A stretch of DNA of 46,365 nt from JBEBXQ01 sp040391535 (GTDB lineage Bacteria > Bacteroidota > Bacteroidia > Cytophagales > Spirosomataceae), in NCBI GenBank assembly GCA_040391535.1, contig JBEBXQ010000021.1, positions 1-46,365 of the forward strand, given 5' to 3'. The translations under genes were made by a program, and so were the position numbers. Positions within the stretch are counted from its first letter, which is position 1, and every line of letters starts with the position of its first letter. Shown here one piece after another: positions 1-8,665 of the stretch. The notes below the pieces were generated by a model. It was not told the origin of the DNA. It was given only the letters and a program-made list of their open reading frames with translations, and did no database searches.

Positions 1-232
1 CATCAGGCGACCGTGAAGAGAAGCGGCCATATCGCACAGATAACAGAGCGGATAGTGGTTCACGGGGAAATGACCGGGCAGACCGTACTTATCGTTCATC
101 AGGCGATCGTGAAGAGCGGCGTCCACGTACGGATAACAGGACGGATAGCGGTTCACGGGAAAGTGACCGGGCAGACCGTCCTTATCGTTCATCAGGCGAT
201 CGTGAAGAGCGGCGTCCACGTACGGATAACAG
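1..232 (+). repeat. In-frame tandem repeat (~93-96 bp) in the rluB N-terminal region
   Basis: Unit A spans 1-96, unit B 97-189 and a partial unit C 190-232. B and C are identical over their first 43 bp (97-139 and 190-232), and A is diverged. The unit lengths are multiples of three, so copy-number change keeps the frame and adds or removes a 31-32-residue SGDREE...DRADR block. More copies may lie upstream of the window. Confidence 0.85.
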
Positions 233-1307
233 AAAAGATAGCCGTTCGGCCTCACCGGGAGATAAAAAAGTATTTTCTCCTAAAGGAGATTACCGGTCAG
301 ATAACGATGAAAAGGATTTCAGACCTGCGTATGAGCCGAAATTTAAAAAGAAGGATTTTGGTGATAAAAATAAGCGGGACTATTTTGAGAGAAAGAACAG
401 CTGGGAAGAGAAAGCTGACCGTGAAGGAAATACATTTGAAAAAAATAAGCCAGCAGGTAAGTTTGCTAAACCCGGAGTCAATAAAAGACAACATAATCCT
501 TCCGGTAAAGCAGGCAGCCCAAGATATAAGTTTGATAAAGACGGACCTAAGCCGGCAAAAAGTACCGAGACAATTAGAACAGCAGATAATGATGATGCGA
601 ATACGATTCGTCTGAACCGCTATATTTCAAATGCGGGGATTTGCTCAAGAAGGGAAGCTGATGACCTGATTGCCACAGGACAAATTACGGTCAACGGCAA
701 GGTGATGACAGAAATGGGCTATCAGGTGAAAAAAAGTGATACGGTAAAGTATGGCAAGAAAATTCTGAATCCTGAAAAGCTGATCTATGTATTAATGAAT
801 AAGCCGAAGGATTACATAACTACCATGGAAGACCCTGAAAACCGTAAAACCGTGATGGATCTGCTGGAGGGGGCTTTCCCGGAAAGAGTATATCCGGTAG
901 GCCGGCTTGACAGAAACACAACAGGTCTGTTGCTGCTGACCAATGACGGTGAAATGGCTGACAAGCTTACACATCCTTCGTATAATACCCGTAAGATTTA
1001 TCAGGCCGAGCTGGATAAACCATTTACTGTAGAATCATTTGAAAAGCTGAAAGAAGGTGTTGAGCTGGAGGATGGTTTTATTAAGCCTGATGAGGTCGCC
1101 ATCATTACACCGGATGCCTATGTGGTGGGCATTGAAATTCACAGCGGGAAAAACCGGGTAGTGAGGAGAATTTTTGAAAGCCTGGGGTATGATGTCAAAA
1201 AACTTGACCGTACAGTCTTTGCGAATCTGAATAAAAGAGATCTGCCCAGAGGGAAGTGGAGATATTTGTCAGAAAAAGAGGTGATCGGGCTTAAGTTCCT
1301 CTCCTGA
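3..1307 (+). CDS. rluB: RluB/RsuA-family 23S rRNA pseudouridine synthase, 5'-truncated by window edge
   Basis: This enzyme converts a uridine in large-subunit rRNA to pseudouridine. The frame is open from base 3 to the TGA at 1305-1307, so the start lies outside the window. The first ~195 visible codons encode a highly charged, low-complexity Arg/Asp/Ser/Lys-rich extension, built at first from 31-32-residue tandem repeats. An S4 RNA-binding domain follows from about base 600 (LNRYISNAG, then SRREADDLI), and then the catalytic domain. The catalytic motif GRLDRNTTGLLLLTNDG has its nucleophilic Asp at bases 909-911. Long disordered basic extensions are familiar in Bacteroidota RluB proteins and probably add RNA contacts (inference). 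A hairpin terminator follows directly. RluB is the best family match; RluE and RluF are less likely because they lack this kind of extension. Confidence 0.9.
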   Translation, partial: SGDREEKRPYRTDNRADSGSRGNDRADRTYRSSGDREERRPRTDNRTDSGSRESDRADRPYRSSGDREERRPRTDNRKDSRSASPGDKKVFSPKGDYRSDNDEKDFRPAYEPKFKKKDFGDKNKRDYFERKNSWEEKADREGNTFEKNKPAGKFAKPGVNKRQHNPSGKAGSPRYKFDKDGPKPAKSTETIRTADNDDANTIRLNRYISNAGICSRREADDLIATGQITVNGKVMTEMGYQVKKSDTVKYGKKILNPEKLIYVLMNKPKDYITTMEDPENRKTVMDLLEGAFPERVYPVGRLDRNTTGLLLLTNDGEMADKLTHPSYNTRKIYQAELDKPFTVESFEKLKEGVELEDGFIKPDEVAIITPDAYVVGIEIHSGKNRVVRRIFESLGYDVKKLDRTVFANLNKRDLPRGKWRYLSEKEVIGLKFLS

Positions 1308-1330
1308 ACCTGTTTACTTGTATTGATAAC

Positions 1331-1370
1331 AAAAGGACAGTCCGTAATTTCCGGATTGTCCTTTTGTTTT
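1331..1370 (+). terminator. Intrinsic terminator after rluB
   Basis: A 14-bp stem (1331-1344 with 1352-1365, one G-T wobble) has a loop of about 7 nt and is followed by TGTTTTT. It lies 23 bases after the rluB stop codon and separates it from the sigma-factor gene. Confidence 0.85.
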
Positions 1371-1395
1371 TACAGCAGTATGATTAATTACATCA

Positions 1396-1425
1396 TTGGA
1401 TTTATATTATAATTAATTAGCTTTA
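1396..1425 (+). promoter_or_regulatory. Possible Bacteroidota-type promoter for the ECF sigma gene
   Basis: TTGG at 1396-1399 is followed after 18 bp by TAGCTTTA at 1418-1425. This is one base off the TAnnTTTG -7 consensus and lies about 30 bases before the GTG start at 1457. It is a weak match. Confidence 0.3.
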
Positions 1426-1456
1426 TGGCCTAGGAAATAAAAGATACTCTTGTTTT

Positions 1457-2071
1457 GTGAACAACCTGGTAACAACCGATCAAGTGCCAGCTGATCAGGA
1501 ATTATGGCTGGCAATACGAAATGGTGATGAAAAAGCCTATGCAACGCTTTTTGAAAGGTATCATCGTGTTTTGTATAATTATGGTTGTAAACTGACAAAA
1601 GACACAGATCTGATTGAAGACGCGGTTCAGGATGTTTTTATTGATATATGGAGGTTAAGGAATAACCTTACCGCTGAGATTACATCCGTCAAATTCTACC
1701 TTTTCCGGGCTGTACGCCGGCGTATCCAGGGACTGGTGGGGCGGTTAGGAGCCACAGACGAACTGGATTTGCTTTCAGAAAAAACGCTGACCGATTATAA
1801 CGATGATCCGGCACTTATTGCCAGAGAGTCGGCTGATTTATTGTCAAAGCGTATCCATACACTGATTACCAGCCTGCCACCCCGGCAGATGGAAGTACTT
1901 ACTTTGCGTTACTTCGATGACTTTTCCGTACATGAGATTGCTATCCTGATGGAAATTAATGAGAAATCGGTCAGGAACCTTCTTTTTAAAGCCATTTCAT
2001 CTTTAAGAGAAAGGAGAGACTGGTTGATCATTTCCTTACTGCCCCCCGTTTTCGTTCTCGGCCTTTTTTAA
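1457..2071 (+). CDS. RNA polymerase ECF sigma factor, FecI/SusC-locus type
   Basis: This alternative sigma factor is likely to direct transcription of the neighbouring SusC/SusD locus. The 204-aa protein has a sigma-70 region 2 near residues 25-70 (LFERYHRVLYNYG, then EDAVQDVFIDIW) and a region 4 helix-turn-helix near residues 135-185 (LPPRQMEVLTLRY, then HEIAILMEINEKSVRNLL). There is no good ATG before region 2, so the GTG at 1457 is the best start. The C-terminus ends in a hydrophobic tail (LIISLLPPVFVLGLF) beyond region 4, which could touch the membrane or the anti-sigma factor (inference). The next gene encodes a FecR anti-sigma factor and the one after that an STN-bearing SusC, the standard arrangement for cell-surface signalling. 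Confidence 0.9.
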   Translation: MNNLVTTDQVPADQELWLAIRNGDEKAYATLFERYHRVLYNYGCKLTKDTDLIEDAVQDVFIDIWRLRNNLTAEITSVKFYLFRAVRRRIQGLVGRLGATDELDLLSEKTLTDYNDDPALIARESADLLSKRIHTLITSLPPRQMEVLTLRYFDDFSVHEIAILMEINEKSVRNLLFKAISSLRERRDWLIISLLPPVFVLGLF

Positions 2072-2234
2072 TTGACAAACAGCTTTTTCTTCACTAAAGG
2101 CATAACCAGACGCTTGAGAATAACGCTCATGAGGCATAGTTTATAAATTTTGTAAAAATATTTTCATTTTGAAGAGGTCATTTTGTGATTTATACCCTCT
2201 TGGTTAATAAAGACCGGAAAATATTAACTGATAC

Positions 2235-3341
2235 ATGAATCATAAAGACTTTTCTCTTACAGAACTGATCAGAGATGACGACTTTATCCAATGGGTAAAA
2301 TCTCCCGATACTGTATCGGATGCTTATTGGGCGGATATTATCAAACGGTATCCTGAAAGAAAAAAAGTGATAGAAATGGCAAAAGATTATGTTTTGCTTA
2401 TCGCTTCAGATACCGGAAGGCATATTCCAACAGAAGAGCAGAGTCGGAAAATGTGGACGTCTGTTAAAATGAAGACTGCAGAATATAATTATCCTGTCTC
2501 AGAAATGAACGAAGAAGAGACGGGTCACCGGCTATCTCCTTATAAAAAGTGGATGGTGGCAGCGGGCATTGCCATGGTGCTGTCTCTGGGGTATCTGATG
2601 TATGCTGAACAGCAGCATACCGTTCCGGAAATTGCATTTGGGACTGAACAGCCCGGAAACCTTCAGGTCATACAGAATTCCGCAGAATTACCTTTAACAG
2701 TCCTGTTAAGTGACGGAAGCTCATTAATTCTTCAGCCCGGAGCTGAGATTACCTTTGACGACTTCGAAGGGAAAGACAAAAGAAGGGTTGATCTTAAAGG
2801 GAAAGCCTTTTTTGAAGTAGCGAAAAATCCGGAATGGCCTTTTATGGTATACACCAAAGGAATTGTTACCCGTGTATTAGGAACCAGTTTTGAAATAGAT
2901 GCGCCGGAAAATGGAACCGAAATCAGTATCGCAGTAACAACCGGTAAAGTGTCGGTGTATAAAGCGGAGGAAGGTTTAAGCGATGAACCGGAGGATTCTG
3001 AAAAAGTGATTCTGGAAAAAAATCAAAAAATGGCTTTTGATGTATCCGGCAGAAATATGGTTTACAAGCCGGTACCTAAAGTGATGGCTAACCCAAGTGA
3101 TATTGATGATCAGCTGTTTATTTTTGATGAAGCTGCGGTGTCCGACATTTTTGATGCTCTGGAATCACATTACGGAGTTACCATCAGTTATGATAGTAGT
3201 ATAATGGGGAACTGTCCGCTTACAGCTACCTTAACCGGCTATCCGTTGAAGAAGAAGATGGAAATTATATGTAGTGCCCTCATGGCAGATTTCACCGTTG
3301 CAGGAAACCATATTAATGTAACAGGAAAAGGCTGCAGATAA
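2235..3341 (+). CDS. FecR-family anti-sigma factor (DUF4974 C-terminus)
   Basis: This inner-membrane anti-sigma factor should hold the upstream ECF sigma factor and receive a signal from the STN domain of the downstream SusC. Residues 1-100 form a cytoplasmic region, and one transmembrane segment lies near 105-124 (WMVAAGIAMVLSLGYLMYA). The periplasmic FecR domain spans about 155-260 (LSDGSSLILQPGAEITF, then GKAFFEVAKNPEWPF). A C-terminal DUF4974 region lies near 295-365 (FDEAAVSDIFDALESHYGVTI). At 368 aa the length is normal for the Bacteroidota version. A gap of 163 bp separates it from the sigma gene, so it may have its own promoter, although I found no clear -7 box. Confidence 0.93.
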   Translation: MNHKDFSLTELIRDDDFIQWVKSPDTVSDAYWADIIKRYPERKKVIEMAKDYVLLIASDTGRHIPTEEQSRKMWTSVKMKTAEYNYPVSEMNEEETGHRLSPYKKWMVAAGIAMVLSLGYLMYAEQQHTVPEIAFGTEQPGNLQVIQNSAELPLTVLLSDGSSLILQPGAEITFDDFEGKDKRRVDLKGKAFFEVAKNPEWPFMVYTKGIVTRVLGTSFEIDAPENGTEISIAVTTGKVSVYKAEEGLSDEPEDSEKVILEKNQKMAFDVSGRNMVYKPVPKVMANPSDIDDQLFIFDEAAVSDIFDALESHYGVTISYDSSIMGNCPLTATLTGYPLKKKMEIICSALMADFTVAGNHINVTGKGCR

Positions 3342-3408
3342 AATAACAAATTATACCATAACCCTAAATGAAGAGCTTATAGATGAATTAAAACCTTAAT
3401 CCTGAAAA

Positions 3409-3434
3409 ACCGGTCATGTTCCCGCATGACCGGT
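3409..3434. other. Perfect inverted repeat between fecR and susC
   Basis: A perfect 10-bp stem (ACCGGTCATG at 3409-3418, CATGACCGGT at 3425-3434) encloses a 6-nt loop. On the plus strand no T-run follows it. On the minus strand it is followed by a run of five Ts, so it resembles an intrinsic terminator for antisense transcription. It could also be an operator or attenuator controlling susC. Sequence alone does not decide between these. Confidence 0.6.
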
Positions 3435-3539
3435 CGGTGTCCCTGCAAATTGTTGATATGTCAATTTATTATCTGTGGAACAGATAACAGGGGAGACTTT
3501 GCTTAAATCTTAATTGTCCAACAAAATCTTTTCAAAAGT

Positions 3540-6500
3540 ATGAAAAAAAAGTATCAAGTTGATGACTTACTCATTAGAATTATGCGTATAACCGTCATTC
3601 AATGCTGTATCATTCTGGTGCTGACAGGGATTGCCTGGGGAAAGCCCGGAAATGCTCAATCTGCCCTGAACCAAAAAGTGACGCTGAATGTTCAGAATGC
3701 TAATTTTAAAAAAGTGCTGCAACAACTGGAGAAAAAGACAGATGTTAAGTTTGTATTCAGCTCCAGAATGATTCAGTCTGAACGTAAAGTCTCCATTTCA
3801 GTGCGGGATGTAATTTTGTCTGAAGTGCTGGATGAGCTTCTGCCTCCGCTTCAGCTGGCTTACGATATTACAGACGATCTGGTAATTCTCCGCCCTGCGA
3901 TCGGGAAAAAAAGCGCATCAATCCAGTTAGAATCCGGCAATGGACTGACGTTGACCCAGACCCGGAACGAACAGAAAGTATCCGGAGAGGTAAAGGATGC
4001 GACCGGAGCAGGCTTGCCGGGAGTAAGTATACTGATCAAGGGGACCTCCCAGGGAACAACCACAGATATAAATGGTAAGTTTACATTAGATGTTCCTGAT
4101 CAAAGTACGATATTGGTTTTTTCGTTTGTAGGATACCTGACGCAGGACGTAGACATAACCGGCAAAACAATAGTGGATGTGGTTATGTCCTCTGATGACA
4201 AGTTACTGGAGGAGATAGTAGTGGTAGGTTACGGTACACAGAAGAGAGAGCAGATTACCAGTGCGATTTCGAGTGTGAAATCAGAAAATTTTGTCAAAGG
4301 TGCTGTCCAGGATGCTGCTCAGCTTATCCGTGGGAAGGTAGCAGGATTGAGCGTGATAACACCAGATGGAAATCCGACCTCAACTTCACAGATCATGCTG
4401 AGAGGGAATGCTACCATAAACGGAAACTCATCACCGCTTATTCTGATTGACGGAGTTCCGGGTTCATTAATGACGGTAGCACCAGAAGATATAGAATCTA
4501 TTGATGTATTGAAAGATGGCTCCGCCGCTGCTATTTACGGAACCCGCGGAACCAATGGCGTAATCCTGATTACTACCAGGAAAATCAACGGTGAAATGCC
4601 CGCAACCCTTGAAATAAACTCCTATTTTACAACACAACGCCAGACCCGTCAGCTCGAATTTATGAATGCTGACCAATACAGAACACTGGTTGCACAGGGA
4701 AAGGCAGGTGCGGTGGATTTTGGAAGTACGACAAACTGGCTGAATGATGTCACCCAGAACCCGTTTTCTCAGGTTTACAATATCAGCCTGAAAGGAGGAA
4801 CCCGTAATACCAATTATATCATGAGTATGGAATACCGGAACCTGAACGGGATAATGAAAAAGTCAGATAATGTAATCCTCTATCCCAGGCTCGAAATCAA
4901 CCACAGCATGTTTAACGGTATACTGAAGTTCAACGGGAATATTAACGGATATCAGCAAAAACACTTTGCAATTGACGGAGGTAATTACTCCGGGATGGTG
5001 TACAGAAACGCGTTGACTTTTAACCCTACGTCTCCGTGGAGAGGTGATAACGGGAAGTGGACTGAACAGCCTGAAAAAACGGATTATATGAATCCGCTGG
5101 CACTTATTGAAGAGTCGCATGGCTCCAACAGCAATAACAATTTCAGGACTTTTGGTACCGTTACCCTTGTTCCCACAAGAGATCTGTCGGTCAAGGCATT
5201 GTTTTCAAGAGAAATGTATAACAGTTCGCGGGGTTACTATGAGACAAAGAACCATTGGTCAACTGCCAGAAATGCGCGGAATGGTTTTGCTTCAAGAGGT
5301 ACTTCAAAGTCTCAGGATGATTTGTTTGAGCTTACCGCAGATTATAATAAATCAATCGGTAATCATGATCTGACTATTCTTGGAGGGTATACCTGGCGTA
5401 AATACAATTACGAAGATTACTGGATGCAGAACTGGGATTTCCCGACAGATGAATTTACGTATAATAATATTGGAGCAGGGCTGGCATTGGGAAGAGGACA
5501 AGCTTTGGAAAATTCATTACAGAATGAAAATAAATTAGCAGGCTATTTTGCCCGGGTTAATTACAGCTATCTGAACAAATACCTCTTAATGGCAAGTATA
5601 CGATATGAAGGGTCATCACGTTTCGGAGCTAATCATAAATGGGGCAGTTTCCCGGCGGTGTCTGTTGGGTGGAACCTTCAGAAAGAAGAATTCCTTCAAC
5701 AGGCTGAATCTGTTTCCAATCTTAAGGTAAGAGCAGGATTTGGTATTACCGGTACCGAGCCGGGGAGTTCCTATATCTCTCTTAATAAGATTAACTTCAA
5801 TACGAATATTCTGGTTGACGGGCAGTGGATACAGGCAATCAATCCATCCAATAACCCTAATCCGGACTTGAGATGGGAGACCAAGGAGGAGTTGAATGTA
5901 GGGGTTGATTTTGGTTTTTTTAAAGACCGTATCACCGGGTCATTTGATTACTATAAAAGAAAAACAAAGGATCTTATAGCCAACTTCCCGGTACCCACGC
6001 CTCCGTATCTTTACAGTAACATTACGGCAAATGCTGCTTCAATGGAAAATAAAGGCGTTGAAATTCAATTGAATATTGTCCCGGTGAGAACGGGTAACTT
6101 TGAATGGATTACATCGGCTAACTTTTCTACAAACTCTAATAAAGTTCTTGCTTTGTCTAACGACAAATTCGCATTGGCGAGCGGCTATTTCGATACCGGC
6201 AATACCGGTGAACCTATACAGCAAACTACTCACCGTGTACAGGTAGGACAACCGATCGGTAATTTCTGGGGCTTTAAAACAGTGGATATCGATGAAACAG
6301 GTCACTGGATAATAGAAGGTAAAGATGGTGAACTTAAGTCTATTGCTGATCAGCAGGCTGACGATAAACAGATTTTAGGGAATGGCCTGCCAAAGCGCTA
6401 TCTGAACTGGAACAATACGGTAGTCTATAAGAATTTCGACCTTAATGTAACGATGAGAGGTGCTTTCGGTTTTCAGATTCTGAACATGACAGAAATGTTC

Positions 6501-6854
6501 TGGAGTGCTCCTGTTATGCTCACGCGGGGTAATCTCCGTACCAATGCCTATGACCTGATCTATGGAAAAGTGCCTCTTGCTGATGATCAGTCGCTGAACT
6601 ATGTAAGCTATTATATAGAAAACGGCAATTACTGGAAAATAGACAATATTACCCTGGGGTATAATATAGGAAAACTGGGGAATGTGCTGAAAGGTGCACG
6701 CGTGTACGGATCTGTTTCCAATATCTTCACTTTTACCGGTTATAAAGGGATTGATCCTGAAGTAAGTATCGGCGGGTTATCTCCGGGAATTGATGATAAG
6801 AACCGGTATCCGGCTGTGACAAGTTTTACAATAGGAGCGCATCTGACGTTTTAA
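3540..6854 (+). CDS. SusC/RagA-family TonB-linked outer membrane transporter with STN domain
   Basis: This outer-membrane beta-barrel imports oligosaccharides with the SusD lipoprotein encoded next to it. After a signal peptide (cleavage near GNAQS, residue ~40), an STN signalling domain lies near 45-120 (VTLNVQNANFKKVLQQLEKK). A carboxypeptidase-regulatory-like domain follows at about 148-230 (GLPGVSILIKGTSQGT). Next comes the SusC signature EEIVVVGYGTQKRE and the plug (LIRGKVAGLSV, IMLRGNATINGNSSPLILIDGV, IESIDVLKDGSAAAIYGTRG). The rest is barrel, ending in an aromatic terminal strand (SFTIGAHLTF). At 1104 aa it is a normal length. The STN domain fits regulation by the upstream sigma/FecR pair. 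Substrate cannot be read from the sequence, but the downstream GH43 gene hints at an arabinose- or xylose-containing glycan. Confidence 0.96.
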   Translation: MKKKYQVDDLLIRIMRITVIQCCIILVLTGIAWGKPGNAQSALNQKVTLNVQNANFKKVLQQLEKKTDVKFVFSSRMIQSERKVSISVRDVILSEVLDELLPPLQLAYDITDDLVILRPAIGKKSASIQLESGNGLTLTQTRNEQKVSGEVKDATGAGLPGVSILIKGTSQGTTTDINGKFTLDVPDQSTILVFSFVGYLTQDVDITGKTIVDVVMSSDDKLLEEIVVVGYGTQKREQITSAISSVKSENFVKGAVQDAAQLIRGKVAGLSVITPDGNPTSTSQIMLRGNATINGNSSPLILIDGVPGSLMTVAPEDIESIDVLKDGSAAAIYGTRGTNGVILITTRKINGEMPATLEINSYFTTQRQTRQLEFMNADQYRTLVAQGKAGAVDFGSTTNWLNDVTQNPFSQVYNISLKGGTRNTNYIMSMEYRNLNGIMKKSDNVILYPRLEINHSMFNGILKFNGNINGYQQKHFAIDGGNYSGMVYRNALTFNPTSPWRGDNGKWTEQPEKTDYMNPLALIEESHGSNSNNNFRTFGTVTLVPTRDLSVKALFSREMYNSSRGYYETKNHWSTARNARNGFASRGTSKSQDDLFELTADYNKSIGNHDLTILGGYTWRKYNYEDYWMQNWDFPTDEFTYNNIGAGLALGRGQALENSLQNENKLAGYFARVNYSYLNKYLLMASIRYEGSSRFGANHKWGSFPAVSVGWNLQKEEFLQQAESVSNLKVRAGFGITGTEPGSSYISLNKINFNTNILVDGQWIQAINPSNNPNPDLRWETKEELNVGVDFGFFKDRITGSFDYYKRKTKDLIANFPVPTPPYLYSNITANAASMENKGVEIQLNIVPVRTGNFEWITSANFSTNSNKVLALSNDKFALASGYFDTGNTGEPIQQTTHRVQVGQPIGNFWGFKTVDIDETGHWIIEGKDGELKSIADQQADDKQILGNGLPKRYLNWNNTVVYKNFDLNVTMRGAFGFQILNMTEMFWSAPVMLTRGNLRTNAYDLIYGKVPLADDQSLNYVSYYIENGNYWKIDNITLGYNIGKLGNVLKGARVYGSVSNIFTFTGYKGIDPEVSIGGLSPGIDDKNRYPAVTSFTIGAHLTF

Positions 6855-6907
6855 CGTCACCATTTGCTTATTCCGAATTAAATAATTCATTTTCAAACCC
6901 ATTCATT

Positions 6908-8521
6908 ATGAAAATGCGTCAGAAATTATATTTATCATTTTCAGTTATAGCATTACTTACGCTCTCCTGTAATAATAATCTTGATGAAAAGGTTTATTCA
7001 GAGCTTACAGAGGAGTCGTATACCTATACAAATGCCGTTCAGGCGATTGGTATTGCTTATGCCAACATGAGAGGAATGCTGTCTCATACCAATTATTATA
7101 TGTCCCAGGAGTCAACATCAGACGCGATTGTGATGCCGGCTAATGCATCGGGCTGGGATGACGGAGGCATTTACAGGAGGATGCATCTGCATACCTGGAA
7201 CTCCGAAAATGTACAGCTTTCAAGTATGTGGAACACCTATTATGCAGGAGTAATCAACAGCAACAGGCTTATTGACCAGCTGGAGTCGGGGAAAGTACCT
7301 CCTTCCGGTTCAGAAACCAAAGAAGGGCTTATTGCAGAAGTGAGAACCATCCGTGCCTTTTTCTATTGGTTATTACTTGATAATTTCGGTGATGTCCCGC
7401 TGATTACTACCCGAACAGACGAATTACCGGAAAAAACAGACAGAAAGGAAATATTTCAGTTTGTAGTACAGGAACTCACTGAGGCCATCCCGGCTCTTCA
7501 GGAAGAACGGGGCAGTCTTTATTATGGCCGCTTTAACAAATGGGCGGGAAAAACCCTGCTTGCCAATGTATATCTCAACGCTGCAGTATATGCCGGGGAA
7601 TCCAGATGGAATGAGGCTATTAAAGAATGTGATGATATTATCGCCTCAGGTAAGTATCAATTGGAAAGCGGGTTGAAGGATGCTTTTAAAACAGATAATG
7701 CCAATTCTCCTGAAATCATCTTTGCAATCCCTTTTGACGAAAACAGGGCAGGCGGTTTCAGTGTTCATATGTTTTCATTACATGGTTCACTGAAAGGGAA
7801 ATTTAATATGCAGGCCACACCATGGGGATCGGGTTCTGCCATGGGGGTAAGCCAGTTTATTGATACGTATGATCAGGATGATGAACGTTTATCCGGTTTC
7901 TGGATGACGGGTCCCCAGTTTGCAACCGACGGTGTTACCCCACTGCTGGGAAGTTATGACCAGGGGGGGAAGCCTATTTCTTTCAGCAAAGATCTTCCTG
8001 ATGGAGTGTATACAGGTGAAGCGGAGGGGTACAGGATGAATAAGTTTGAGGTAAAAGAAGGGGCAATGGGTAGTTTAAGTAATGATTTTCCGTTTTTCAG
8101 ATATGCCGAAGTACTTTTAATAAAAGCAGAGTGTTTGCTCAGAACCGGCAAAAGTGAAGAAGCAGCGACCTTGGTTACACAGGTCCGTCAGAGGGCTTTT
8201 AAGGATAAACCCGGAAAAGCAGTTGTTTCGGGAAACCAGCTCGAAGCCAATAGCCTGTACAAATACGGATATGTAGAGAATTACAAAATAGTGGATGAAG
8301 GTGATCAGAGCCCGGTAGTATTCGGAAGAATGCTGGACGAGCTGGGATGGGAATTTGCATGGGAAGGTCACAGAAGACGTGATATGATCCGTTTTGGTGT
8401 CTATACGACCAAAAGCTGGTTATCGCATAAGCCTGCCGGTCAGATGAGGGCAGTTTTCCCGCTACCGCAGATTGCTATTAATTCGAACCCCAGACTGGTT
8501 CAGAACCCTGCATATCAGTAA
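6908..8521 (+). CDS. RagB/SusD-family outer membrane glycan-binding lipoprotein
   Basis: This surface lipoprotein caps the SusC barrel and binds the glycan. The signal peptide ends in a lipobox (LLTLSC, Cys near residue 21) followed by NNN. The SusD fold follows with typical TPR-like helices (AEVRTIRAFFYWLLLDNFGDVPLIT) and the C-terminal family blocks FRYAEVLLIKAECLLRTG and ELGWEFAWEGHRRRDMIRFG. It ends in the characteristic NPRLVQNPAY motif. At 537 aa it is full length. It lies 53 bp after susC and is followed by a strong terminator. Confidence 0.96.
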   Translation: MKMRQKLYLSFSVIALLTLSCNNNLDEKVYSELTEESYTYTNAVQAIGIAYANMRGMLSHTNYYMSQESTSDAIVMPANASGWDDGGIYRRMHLHTWNSENVQLSSMWNTYYAGVINSNRLIDQLESGKVPPSGSETKEGLIAEVRTIRAFFYWLLLDNFGDVPLITTRTDELPEKTDRKEIFQFVVQELTEAIPALQEERGSLYYGRFNKWAGKTLLANVYLNAAVYAGESRWNEAIKECDDIIASGKYQLESGLKDAFKTDNANSPEIIFAIPFDENRAGGFSVHMFSLHGSLKGKFNMQATPWGSGSAMGVSQFIDTYDQDDERLSGFWMTGPQFATDGVTPLLGSYDQGGKPISFSKDLPDGVYTGEAEGYRMNKFEVKEGAMGSLSNDFPFFRYAEVLLIKAECLLRTGKSEEAATLVTQVRQRAFKDKPGKAVVSGNQLEANSLYKYGYVENYKIVDEGDQSPVVFGRMLDELGWEFAWEGHRRRDMIRFGVYTTKSWLSHKPAGQMRAVFPLPQIAINSNPRLVQNPAYQ

Positions 8522-8530
8522 ATAAAACTG

Positions 8531-8570
8531 CCGGAGGAGCAGCAGATACAGAAGCTGCTCCTCCGGTTTT
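8531..8570 (+). terminator. Strong intrinsic terminator after susD
   Basis: A perfect 13-bp GC-rich stem (8531-8543 with 8554-8566) has a 10-nt loop and is followed by TTTTG. It lies 9 bases after the susD stop codon, so the enzyme genes downstream are probably transcribed from another promoter. Confidence 0.92.
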
Positions 8571-8665
8571 GTTTCAGTTGATTTGCTAAAGCGTGTATTT
8601 AAATTATTTCAGAAATGATGATATGAACCTGTAAAGGTATTTATGTACAGATTGACAGAATTATT

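Noticed and set aside
1..232. CRISPR array
   Set aside because: The repeat is a long in-frame coding repeat with no unique spacers of constant length, so it is a protein repeat.
13..615. A 200-codon plus-strand open frame across the repeats
   Set aside because: It is out of frame with the rluB reading. The rluB frame continues unbroken into the S4 and catalytic domains, so the longer-looking alternative is a by-product of the repeats.
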